The position numbers and the translations under genes were made by a program. Below are positions 24,549-33,186 of a DNA stretch of 64,000 nt, one piece after another. Positions within the stretch are counted from its first letter, which is position 1, and each line of letters begins with the position of its first letter. The notes beneath the pieces were generated by a model, which saw nothing but the letters and a program-made list of their open reading frames with translations, had not been told where the DNA came from and made no database searches. This DNA comes from JBJXHC01 sp046160825. Lineage in GTDB: Bacteria > Bacteroidota > Ignavibacteria > UBA10030 > UBA6906. The stretch covers positions 8,767 to 72,766 of the forward strand of contig JBJXHC010000118.1 in assembly GCA_046160825.1 (NCBI GenBank), read 5' to 3'.

Positions 24549-27500
24549 ATGAAACTCACCAAACAATTGGAAAAAGAAGTCCGGCCAGTGTACGAGGGGT
24601 ACTGGGAAAGCTATTTCAAAGGGGATAAGCATCTCTTTGCTTCATTTCTGGATCCACAGTTTGAATTGATTGGTACTTCTGAAAGCGAGATATGCCATGG
24701 CAAAGCCAAAATGCTGGCCTATTTCGACCTATGGAGTAAAGATATAGTCGGCAAGGCTGAATTCAGACACAGGAAAATACAGTGCAAGCCTGTGAACGAC
24801 CTTATCCTCTTCACCGAAATGGCTGACGTGTATATTCTCATTGAAACGGATTGGAGATTCTATTCCAGACTCAGGCTCTCCACTTTCCTCAGGAATACAA
24901 AAACAGGATGGAAAGTGGTCCAGCAGCATGGCTCATTGCCCGACGCCAGGCCACAGGAGGGGGAAACCGTTTCATTTGAAAACCTCACGAAAGAAAATCT
25001 TGAACTCCGAGAAGCAGTAAAACGACGCACCATTGAACTCGAACAGAAGAGCCGGGAACTGGAGATTGAAACAGCGTTGGAAAGAGTTCGAGCCATTGCG
25101 ATGGGGATGAGAGAGCCGGCTGATATGCTGGAGGTTTGCAAGACCATCTCGCTGCAGTTGCAATCATTGGGTGTAAAGGAAATCCGCAATGTGCAAACGG
25201 CCATCTTTTATGAGAGCCGGGGCACGTATATGAATTATGAGTTTTACTCCAGACACAAAAAAACAATTGTAACCGAGACTACCTATACCAACCATAAAGT
25301 ACATAAAGCCTTTGCTACAAAAATGCTCAAGGGTAAGGGTGAAGTGTTTATTACGCATATCAAAGGCAAGAAGGTAAAGGATTGGATCGCGTATCAGAAA
25401 ACCACCAACGTGTTCATTGACCGGTTCCTGGGCAAAGCAAGCTCGCTCAATTATTACTGGCATTCGCTGGGACCTGTGGCGCTGGGTATTTCCACGTATG
25501 TGCCGTTGAGTAAAGAGGACCTAATCTTATTCAAACGTTTCCTGAATGTATTTGAACTGGCCTACACACGATATTTGGATATTGAACAGGCTCATGCACA
25601 GGCAAGAGAAGCACAGATTGAAGCTTCTCTTGAAAAGGTGAGGGCACAGGCGCTGGGAATGAGAAAACCGGAAGACCTGCCGGATGTTTGCGAGGTACTG
25701 TTCAGAGAATTGCAGACACTGGGTTTCAGCGAGCTCAGAAATGCAATGGTCAATATTCATAACGATGAAAAAGAAACCTTCGTGAATTATGACTATTCCG
25801 ATGTGATCGGAAAGAGCATCACTCCCCTGTTCTACAGTATTCATCCTGTCATTGAGAAGCAGATAAAGCAAATCAGAAGTGCACGCGATGCGTTTTCGGA
25901 AACAGTATTCAAGGGAAAAGAGTTGCAGAAGTGGAAAGAGTTCAGGAGGCAACGCGACGAAAAGGACGATCCAAGGATAAAGAATATTGCTGCCCTGCAC
26001 TACTACTTCTATTCCATTGGTACAGGCTCCATCGGCATTTCAACGTTTAGTTCCATTGGCGAAGGAAAGCTTGAAGTGCTGAAGCGCTTCAGGATTGTGT
26101 TTGACTTTGCCTACCGGAGATACATGGATGTGGCACAGGCCGAAGAGCAAGCGAGAGAGGCAAGGATTGAAGCAGCTTTGGAGAGAGTAAGGGCTCAGGC
26201 AATGAGTATGAGAAAATCCGATGAGTTGCTGAACGTATGCGAATCGGTTTTCAAGCAACTGCAGGCATTGGGATTCTCAAACGATATCTTGCGCAACTCC
26301 CAAATCGTGATTAACCAGGACGGGAAAGGACTCTACCACGGTTATCAGTATTCAGATTATGTGGGTGCAGAATTCGCCGACGTGCCTTACAACCTGCATC
26401 CTGTCATCACATTCTTAAGAGATAAGCTCAGGGAATCAAGCGAGGCATTTGTTGACATCGCCATCACCGGCAAATTGCTCGATGACTGGAAGAACTTTGT
26501 CAACAATTTTCCTCAAAAGCACGATGATAAACTGAACGCAGCTTCAGAGCTTCATTACTATTTCTACTCAGTGGGAATTGGCGCTCTTGGCATTTCAACT
26601 TTCAAGTCAATTACAGAACAGCAGTTGGGAATTCTCAAGCGCTTCAGGAATGTTTTCGACCTGTCTTACAAACGTTACACCGATATTGCACTTGCCGAAG
26701 CACAGGCGAGGGAAGCGCAGATCAACCTGGCCGTTGAACGGGTAAGAGCAAGGGCTTTATCAATGTACAAATCAGAAGAAATTCTTGAGTTGGTATTTAA
26801 GCTAAAACAGGAAATGATGGACCTGGGTATTCCAAATGTTGTGGCCGCCACTATTCATTTAAAAGAAAAGGATGGCAACTATACCATGTGGGATCTTACT
26901 GCTATGGAGTACACCGAAGGAAAACTCCACCAGCCCATGGTTGTACATTACCGGCTAGAAGAAGTTGACCCGAACCTTTTTATCAAAAGAATGTGGGAGA
27001 ATACGGATCCTTATTTCCTTGTTGTTCAAGACGAAGAAGATTTTAAACATACCATTCAATTTCTACGGGATCATGATAGAACAAAAGAAGCCGATGAATC
27101 GGAGGCATATCTAAACAATGCTGGCATCAAGTATGCGTATCACCCTACCATACCACTAAATAATGGTCGTATGTGTATAGACTTACTGGAACCACCATCA
27201 GATGAAATAGAAATGATATTGACAAAGATGGGTGCGGCATTCGACCTGGCTTATAGGCGTTTTCTTGATCTGCAAAAAGCAGAAGCACAGGCCAGGGAAG
27301 CGCAGATAGAAACTGCATTAGAAAGAGTGAGAAGCCGTTCGATGGCTATGCAGAAAAGTGAAGAGCTCAAGGAAGTAATAAAAATTGTTTATCAGCAACT
27401 CACTCATTTAAAAATTAAGCTTGACCACTCAGGTTTTGTTGTTGACTATACACCGGGAGGCGATTGGCATTTTTGGATCGCTGATGAGCAGGACATTCCT

Positions 27501-30500
27501 TCTAAAATAACGCATCCATATTTTGAGTCTGTTTGGGCAAATCAATTTAATGAAGCAAAAGAAAAAGGGGCAGACTTGTTTGCCACCCATTTAACTTTTG
27601 AAGAAAAGAACAGATTTTACAATGAGCTTTTATCATATGTTCCCGGGCTACCGGAAGCATCAAAAGAATTTTATTTAAGTTGTCCCGGACTTGCAGCATC
27701 AACCGTATTGTTGGATAATGTCGGCCTGTATATCGAGAACTTTTCAGGTACCCCTTATACAGATGAAGAGAATAACATTCTCATGCGCTTTGGAAAGGTA
27801 TTCCAGCAAACCTATACACGTTTTCTTGATCTGCAAAAAGCGGAAGCACAAGCAAGGGAAGCAAAGATAGAAGCGTCATTAGAAAAAGTTCGCTCGAGAA
27901 CGATGGCAATGCACAGCAGTAATGAACTTCAGGAAGCAGCTATTCTGCTATTTCAGCAAATAAGAGAACTTGGTGTGAATACAGGAAGCTGCGGTTATGT
28001 TATCTGGGGAAAAGAAAAGAAAGATTCCACAGTGTGGATGAGCTCTGCTGAAGGAGATATACAGGCTCCGTTTGAGATGCCTCATACAAAAAGTAAAATC
28101 TATCAGGACATTTATTCCGCAAGGGATTCCGGAAAAGATTTTTTTGCAAAAGAAGTAAATGGAATGGAGCTAAAAAACCATTTTGATTACCTGACGACAG
28201 TTCCTGGTATCGGTGAGAAAATTAAACAGTTACGAAAAGCACGATATACATTTCCTGAAACAATAGTATATAACTCTGCATTTTTCAAACAGGGTTATTT
28301 ATCATTTCATACACATAAACATTCACCAGAAGCTCATGACATATTCAAACGTTTTGCTAATGTATTTGAACAGACATACACAAGATTTCTTGACCTGCAA
28401 AAAGCAGAAGCCCAAGCAAGAGAAGCACAAACTGAAGCTGCGTTGGAAAGAATCAGAGCGCGGGCAATGGCGATGCACACATCTGATGAGTTGATGGATG
28501 TTGCCGGCATTCTCCGAGAGCAGATGGGATTGCTGGGTCAGCCCGAACTTGAAACTTCCGTCATAAATCTGTTTGAGGAGAACTCGGATCATGTTCTTTC
28601 ATGGCATGCATTTCGTTCACCAGAATTATCATCCGGAAACATTATCACGGGTGCCGCGTCGTTTCCGTGGGATTCCAGTGCAATATCAAGAGAAATGATG
28701 GAGGCGTACCGTTCTGGAGTGCAAGAACATACGATGGAAGCTGACGGTGCAAAAGCAATGGAGCTATTTCAGGTATTGGTACAAGCGGCTCCCGAGATCG
28801 CACAGTACGCCGGCGATAATCCTCCGGAGAGAGTATGCTATCATCTCACGTATTTTTCAGGGGGAGCGCTGTTGATGGTTTCCTATCAACCTCCCTCAGA
28901 GGAAGCCAAGTCGCTGCAGCGAAGAGCCGCATCTGTGTTTGATATGGCATACCGCCGGTACCGTGATCTCAAGAAGGCAGAAGGTCAGACAAGGGAAGCA
29001 ACCATTGAGGCCTCTTTGGAAAAAGTGAGAGGCAAAGCGATGGCCATGCATACCAGTAGCGACATTTCGGAAACGATGGGCGTGGTTTTCTCTGAACTGC
29101 CGAAACTTGGCATTGGTTCGTTACGATGCGGCGTTGCTTTGTTTTCGAAGGACTCCCGTCGCGTGATATTCTATGCCGCGGCAAATGCCCTGGAAAGTGA
29201 TTCCCTTACATTGATTGGCACCGGAGTAATGTCGGGACATCCGGAGTTTGAAAACCAATATGAATGCTGGCTGAAGCAGGAACATTATTTTGTTACGCTC
29301 AGCGATGAAGCCCTCCGATCCTATTACGAAGCACTTGCCGCACGGTTGTCAGCCCCGTACACGCCGCGTGAACATCGTGAACAGACAGAACATGGGTACT
29401 ACTTTCCGTTTTCGACGGGAAATTTTTATGCATGGAGTGAAAAGCCTTACTCAGAGAGTGAGATCGACATCCTTCAACGATTCAAGGCTATCATTGATTT
29501 GACGTTTCGGCGATACCTTGATCTCAAGCAGGCTGAAGTGCAGACACGGGAAGCACAAATCGAAACAAGTCTGGAAAGAGTTCGAAGCAGAACCCTCGCG
29601 ATGCAGAAGTCTGATGAACTGGCGGAGACAGCAGCAGTGCTCTTCAGACAACTCATTACTCTCGGAATCGAACCGAACCGTTTGTATATCGCCATCATGA
29701 AAGACGAGAGCGGCAATGCGGAATTCTGGATAACGGATGAAGACGGAAGCAAAGTAAGTACGGGCTTTTCTGCCAACTTGCGCGGCAATGGCTCTTTTCA
29801 GAAGATGTTAGCGGGATGGCAGGAGGGAACGAAGTCCATTACAATCGACATGCAAGGGAAAGAATTGCAGGAGTACTTTCAGCATCTCAGTTCACTCTCC
29901 GTACCTTTTAAGGGCGGACTTTCCCAGACGCGTCGAGTGCAAAACATCGCATACTTTTCACGGGGGTTTATCGGTATGGCCTCCCCGGACACGCAGCCAG
30001 AGGAAACAACCACGTTGCTCGAACGGTTTGCCACCGTGTTCAACCTTACGCTCACTCGTTTCAATGATTTGAAATTGGCGGAAGCGCAAGCGCATCAGGC
30101 TCATCTTGACCTGATACAATTGCAGACCGAAAAGAAGCGAGCCGAAGAAGCCCTGACCGAACTGCGTGCCACGCAGGAACAGCTTCTCCAGCAGGAGAAA
30201 CTCGCATCACTCGGTCAACTCACCGCCGGCATTGCACACGAAATCAAAAACCCGTTGAACTTTGTCAACAATTTCTCTTCGGTGTCGGTGGAGTTGGTTG
30301 ACGAGGCGATGGAAGAGATCAAGAAACTTCCCGGTAGCAGCGGGGATGTGCAGCAACTGCTCGACGATGTGAAGAAGAATCTGAGCAAGATCATAGAGCA
30401 TGGTACCCGTGCAGACGGCATCGTCAAGTCCATGCTGCAGCATTCACGCGGCGGAAGCGGCAAGAAAGAACCGGTCGACCTCAACGCATTAGTGAAGGAA

Positions 30501-30956
30501 TACGTCAACCTCGCCTTTCATGGAATGCGTGCTGGTAAGAGTCCGATCAATGTTGACATCGTGCTTGAGCTTGAGCAGTCCATCAACAAGGTGCCGGTTA
30601 TCGCCGAAGACTTCAGTCGCGTGATCATCAACCTGTGCCAGAATGCTTTCGATGCAATGAGGGAGAAGTTTAACCCTAGAGAGAAGAAGGCGGGATCGTA
30701 TCTCCCGAAACTGACCGTACGAACACGACGTGAAGCTGACAAGATTATTGTGGAAGTTGGAGATAACGGCCCGGGCATTCCCGATGCAATCAAGGACAAA
30801 ATTCTCCAGCCGTTCTTCACCACAAAGAAGGGCACGCAAGGAACCGGACTGGGGCTTTCCATTACTCATGACATCGTAAAAGCGCACGGCGGTGAAATGA
30901 GTATAGAAACAAATAGCAGTGGTGGGGCGACGTTTGCCGTTAGCTTGCAGGGTTAG
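24549..30956 (+). CDS. Giant histidine kinase with NTF2-like domain and nine repeated sensor units
   Basis: This protein of about 2,135 residues begins with an NTF2/SnoaL-like domain (YWESYFKGDKHLFASFLDP, about 14-130). Nine units of about 185 residues follow, each opening with a coiled coil like AEAQAREAQIE...LERVR and a MxxSxEL box, then a GAF-like sensor region. The last coiled coil leads into a HisKA helix (LASLGQLTAGIAHEIKNP, phospho-acceptor H1897) and a HATPase domain (DNGPGIP, GTGLGLSI). No membrane span was seen. The ATG at 24549 is preferred to a TTG at 24507; neither has a strong Shine-Dalgarno. Units 4-7 (about 26.7-28.4 kb) look richer in A+T than the flanks. It probably signals to the receivers at 31560 and 31955. 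Confidence 0.9.
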   Translation: MKLTKQLEKEVRPVYEGYWESYFKGDKHLFASFLDPQFELIGTSESEICHGKAKMLAYFDLWSKDIVGKAEFRHRKIQCKPVNDLILFTEMADVYILIETDWRFYSRLRLSTFLRNTKTGWKVVQQHGSLPDARPQEGETVSFENLTKENLELREAVKRRTIELEQKSRELEIETALERVRAIAMGMREPADMLEVCKTISLQLQSLGVKEIRNVQTAIFYESRGTYMNYEFYSRHKKTIVTETTYTNHKVHKAFATKMLKGKGEVFITHIKGKKVKDWIAYQKTTNVFIDRFLGKASSLNYYWHSLGPVALGISTYVPLSKEDLILFKRFLNVFELAYTRYLDIEQAHAQAREAQIEASLEKVRAQALGMRKPEDLPDVCEVLFRELQTLGFSELRNAMVNIHNDEKETFVNYDYSDVIGKSITPLFYSIHPVIEKQIKQIRSARDAFSETVFKGKELQKWKEFRRQRDEKDDPRIKNIAALHYYFYSIGTGSIGISTFSSIGEGKLEVLKRFRIVFDFAYRRYMDVAQAEEQAREARIEAALERVRAQAMSMRKSDELLNVCESVFKQLQALGFSNDILRNSQIVINQDGKGLYHGYQYSDYVGAEFADVPYNLHPVITFLRDKLRESSEAFVDIAITGKLLDDWKNFVNNFPQKHDDKLNAASELHYYFYSVGIGALGISTFKSITEQQLGILKRFRNVFDLSYKRYTDIALAEAQAREAQINLAVERVRARALSMYKSEEILELVFKLKQEMMDLGIPNVVAATIHLKEKDGNYTMWDLTAMEYTEGKLHQPMVVHYRLEEVDPNLFIKRMWENTDPYFLVVQDEEDFKHTIQFLRDHDRTKEADESEAYLNNAGIKYAYHPTIPLNNGRMCIDLLEPPSDEIEMILTKMGAAFDLAYRRFLDLQKAEAQAREAQIETALERVRSRSMAMQKSEELKEVIKIVYQQLTHLKIKLDHSGFVVDYTPGGDWHFWIADEQDIPSKITHPYFESVWANQFNEAKEKGADLFATHLTFEEKNRFYNELLSYVPGLPEASKEFYLSCPGLAASTVLLDNVGLYIENFSGTPYTDEENNILMRFGKVFQQTYTRFLDLQKAEAQAREAKIEASLEKVRSRTMAMHSSNELQEAAILLFQQIRELGVNTGSCGYVIWGKEKKDSTVWMSSAEGDIQAPFEMPHTKSKIYQDIYSARDSGKDFFAKEVNGMELKNHFDYLTTVPGIGEKIKQLRKARYTFPETIVYNSAFFKQGYLSFHTHKHSPEAHDIFKRFANVFEQTYTRFLDLQKAEAQAREAQTEAALERIRARAMAMHTSDELMDVAGILREQMGLLGQPELETSVINLFEENSDHVLSWHAFRSPELSSGNIITGAASFPWDSSAISREMMEAYRSGVQEHTMEADGAKAMELFQVLVQAAPEIAQYAGDNPPERVCYHLTYFSGGALLMVSYQPPSEEAKSLQRRAASVFDMAYRRYRDLKKAEGQTREATIEASLEKVRGKAMAMHTSSDISETMGVVFSELPKLGIGSLRCGVALFSKDSRRVIFYAAANALESDSLTLIGTGVMSGHPEFENQYECWLKQEHYFVTLSDEALRSYYEALAARLSAPYTPREHREQTEHGYYFPFSTGNFYAWSEKPYSESEIDILQRFKAIIDLTFRRYLDLKQAEVQTREAQIETSLERVRSRTLAMQKSDELAETAAVLFRQLITLGIEPNRLYIAIMKDESGNAEFWITDEDGSKVSTGFSANLRGNGSFQKMLAGWQEGTKSITIDMQGKELQEYFQHLSSLSVPFKGGLSQTRRVQNIAYFSRGFIGMASPDTQPEETTTLLERFATVFNLTLTRFNDLKLAEAQAHQAHLDLIQLQTEKKRAEEALTELRATQEQLLQQEKLASLGQLTAGIAHEIKNPLNFVNNFSSVSVELVDEAMEEIKKLPGSSGDVQQLLDDVKKNLSKIIEHGTRADGIVKSMLQHSRGGSGKKEPVDLNALVKEYVNLAFHGMRAGKSPINVDIVLELEQSINKVPVIAEDFSRVIINLCQNAFDAMREKFNPREKKAGSYLPKLTVRTRREADKIIVEVGDNGPGIPDAIKDKILQPFFTTKKGTQGTGLGLSITHDIVKAHGGEMSIETNSSGGATFAVSLQG

Positions 30957-31005
30957 ATGTTCATATCCACTTGCTCTTGGAAGAGAGTAACTACAAAATG
31001 CTTGC

Positions 31006-31520
31006 GACCTCACCCCAGCCCTCTCCTAAAAGGAGAGGGAGTGGATTGAGCAATGATCATGGAAGTACTTTGGTGCCATGAGCCTGATGAAGAGCAGAGA
31101 ATTAATCCTTGTGGCCAAAGAGGTGGGCCGGGAACTTCGGCGTCATTCAACGAAGGCCGAAGACCTTCTTTGGGAGCAATTGCGCAATCGCAGGTTCATG
31201 AACATGAAGTGGCGAAGGCAGCATCCCCTGTTTCACGATTTGCTTGGAAGAGAAATATTCTATGTTCCAGACTTCTATTGTCATGAGGTGAAGTTGGCGG
31301 TCGAGGTTGACGGCGAAATTCACAAGAAGCGATATCAATATGACCAACTGCGTGACGAAGTCATTAATGCCTTGGGAATTGCCGTCGTGAGGTTCACAAA
31401 TGAGCAGGTGGAGAATGATATGGCCGGAGCGCTTTCCGTTCTCGGGAGAGCGGCTGAAAAATTCAGCAGCGGCTTCCTCCCCTTCTCCTCTCAGGAGAAG
31501 GGGTTGGGGGATGAGGTCAC
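31006..31520. mobile_element. Inverted-repeat cassette carrying a DUF559 gene
   Basis: The left end has GACCTCACCCCAGCC and CTCTCC (31006-31026) with a CTCTCCT/AGGAGAG hairpin. The right end has a CTTCTCCT/AGGAGAAG hairpin (31482-31500) and, on the other strand, GACCTCATCCCCCAACC. The ends are imperfect inverted repeats in opposite orientation, bracketing a single small gene. No transposase and no clear target duplication are visible. The last codons of the DUF559 gene lie in the right repeat. Confidence 0.65.
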
Positions 31521-31527
31521 ACAATAG
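31078..31527 (+). CDS. DUF559 endonuclease-like protein
   Basis: This 149-residue protein belongs to the DUF559 family, related to very-short-patch-repair nucleases. Typical features are AEDLLWEQLRNRRF (about 27-40), PDFYCHEVKLAVEVDGEIH (about 63-81, PD...ExD-like nuclease core) and DEVINALGIAVVRFTNEQV near 95-115. The last 19 residues or so (from SGFLPFSSQ) are encoded by the terminal repeat, so the true domain ends near residue 130. The gene sits between the histidine kinase and its putative receiver and looks inserted. Its substrate is unknown. Confidence 0.85.
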   Translation: MSLMKSRELILVAKEVGRELRRHSTKAEDLLWEQLRNRRFMNMKWRRQHPLFHDLLGREIFYVPDFYCHEVKLAVEVDGEIHKKRYQYDQLRDEVINALGIAVVRFTNEQVENDMAGALSVLGRAAEKFSSGFLPFSSQEKGLGDEVTQ

Positions 31528-31559
31528 CCCGACAATAAACAGGAGTTTGCAAAACCGCT

Positions 31560-31949
31560 ATGAAATTCCTTGTCGTAGACGATGAAAGGGACATTGAACT
31601 CCTTTTCCTGCAAAAGCTCAGAAAAGAAATCCGGGCCGGTGAGTTGGAACTGGTCTTTGCCTTTTCCGGCCAGGAAGCTATTGATATCCTTGATAGCACG
31701 CAACCGCCCGATGTGGTCTATGTCTTCTCGGATATCAACATGCCGGGCATGACAGGACTGGAGCTGCTTGAAATCATCAAACAGAAATATCCCGATATCC
31801 ATGTGAGCATGATTTCCGCGTATGGCGACAGCGACAACCACAGGAAAGCCATGGCCTCGGGCGCGAAGGAATTTTTTACCAAGCCGATAGACTTCGACTC
31901 CTTGAAACAGGAAATACATAAACTAATCAGTAAACACAAGAGTGCCTGA
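31560..31949 (+). CDS. CheY-like response regulator receiver
   Basis: This 129-residue single receiver domain has acidic D8/D9, phospho-acceptor D58 in FSDINMPGMTG, SAYGD near 94 and the KP pair near 109 (TKPIDF). It has no output domain. It lies 5 bp before a receiver-phosphatase gene with a very similar receiver, so both may accept phosphate from the giant histidine kinase upstream. Confidence 0.95.
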   Translation: MKFLVVDDERDIELLFLQKLRKEIRAGELELVFAFSGQEAIDILDSTQPPDVVYVFSDINMPGMTGLELLEIIKQKYPDIHVSMISAYGDSDNHRKAMASGAKEFFTKPIDFDSLKQEIHKLISKHKSA

Positions 31950-31954
31950 GTACT

Positions 31955-33130
31955 ATGAAATTATCCAAGATCATGGTGGTTGACGACGAGCCCGATCTGC
32001 AGATGCTGATCTTGCAGAAATTCAGAAAGCAGATTCAAAGTGATATGTATCAGTTTGTCTTTGCCGAGAATGGCGAGGACGCGTTGAATCAGATCGATGG
32101 AGCCGATGATATTGCGCTGATATTGTCCGACATTAACATGCCCCGCATGGATGGACTCACTCTGTTGCAGAGATTACAGGAGAAGGACAACCCGGCACTG
32201 AAGACAGTGATTGTCTCCGCATACGGCGACATGGAGAACATCCGCACTGCCATGAATCGGGGCGCGTTCGATTTTGTCACCAAGCCTATTGACTTCAACG
32301 ATCTGCAGTTGACCATCGAAAAGGGGATGAAGGAAATTGCCACGGTCAAATCGGCGCTTGATGACCGGAAGAGATTGGTCGCCGTTCAAAACGACCTGGA
32401 TGCGGCGCATCGCATACAGCAACAAATTCTTCCGCAGGTGTTCCCGCCATTCCCCCACCGGAATGAGTTCTCGATCTATGCCGAGATGCATCCCGCGAAG
32501 GATGTCGGCGGAGATTTCTATGATTTCTTCCTGATTGATGATTCACACCTCGGATTTGTCGTGGGCGATGTGTCGGGAAAGGGAATTCCAGCTGCTATCT
32601 ATATGGCGGTTGCCCGCACCATGATCAAAAGCATTGCATCCCAGATACCCGATCCGGCGGAATGCCTCTCGAAAGTCAACAGCATGCTCATTCCGGAAAG
32701 CGACTCCAGAACGTTTGTTACTGTTTTCTATGGCGTCCTGGATACGGCAACGGGTGTCATGCGATATTGCAACGGCGGCCACAACCTTCCATTTGTCGTG
32801 AAGAAGAACGCTATGGTAGTGCAGGTGGAAGATACACCCGGCATTTTCCTGGGGAAATTTGAGTTTATCAAGTTTGAAACGAGAGAGCTGCAATGCAGCC
32901 ATGGAGACAGGATAGTTCTCTACACTGATGGCGTTACGGAAGCCATGAACGAAACCCAGGAAATGTATCTGGAAGCTCGCCTGCTGCAATATCTTGAAAC
33001 ACACAGGCCGGACGTTCTGGACATGCTTGTGCGGGGAGTCATCGTTGATGTAATGAAGTACATGGGCAAAGCCATCCAGAGCGATGATATCACGGTGTTG
33101 TCGTTGGAATACCGCGGGAAGAAAGAATGA
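31955..33130 (+). CDS. Response regulator with SpoIIE/RsbU-type phosphatase output
   Basis: This 391-residue protein has a receiver domain (about 5-125, D59 in LSDINMPRMDG, TKPIDF), a helical linker and a PPM/SpoIIE phosphatase (about 145-390). Metal motifs are VGGDFYDF near 187, GDVSGKGIPAAI near 205, YCNGGHNLP near 271, LYTDGVTEAMN near 325 and SDDITVLSL at the end. Phosphorylation of the receiver would control dephosphorylation of a phosphoserine target, as in RsbU/RssB-type partner switching. No anti-sigma partner is encoded nearby. The receiver gene just upstream is 5 bp away, indicating one operon. Confidence 0.95.
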   Translation: MKLSKIMVVDDEPDLQMLILQKFRKQIQSDMYQFVFAENGEDALNQIDGADDIALILSDINMPRMDGLTLLQRLQEKDNPALKTVIVSAYGDMENIRTAMNRGAFDFVTKPIDFNDLQLTIEKGMKEIATVKSALDDRKRLVAVQNDLDAAHRIQQQILPQVFPPFPHRNEFSIYAEMHPAKDVGGDFYDFFLIDDSHLGFVVGDVSGKGIPAAIYMAVARTMIKSIASQIPDPAECLSKVNSMLIPESDSRTFVTVFYGVLDTATGVMRYCNGGHNLPFVVKKNAMVVQVEDTPGIFLGKFEFIKFETRELQCSHGDRIVLYTDGVTEAMNETQEMYLEARLLQYLETHRPDVLDMLVRGVIVDVMKYMGKAIQSDDITVLSLEYRGKKE

Positions 33131-33186
33131 AATCCAAAGCGCAAGGTCGTATGACACCCATATTTCTGGAAGAGAATTGGTAAGAT

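Noticed and set aside
31006..31038. Left hairpin of the DUF559 cassette as a terminator for the histidine kinase
   Set aside because: The hairpin lacks a T run and pairs by similarity with the inverted sequence at the right end, so a cassette end is the better reading; a secondary termination role is not excluded.
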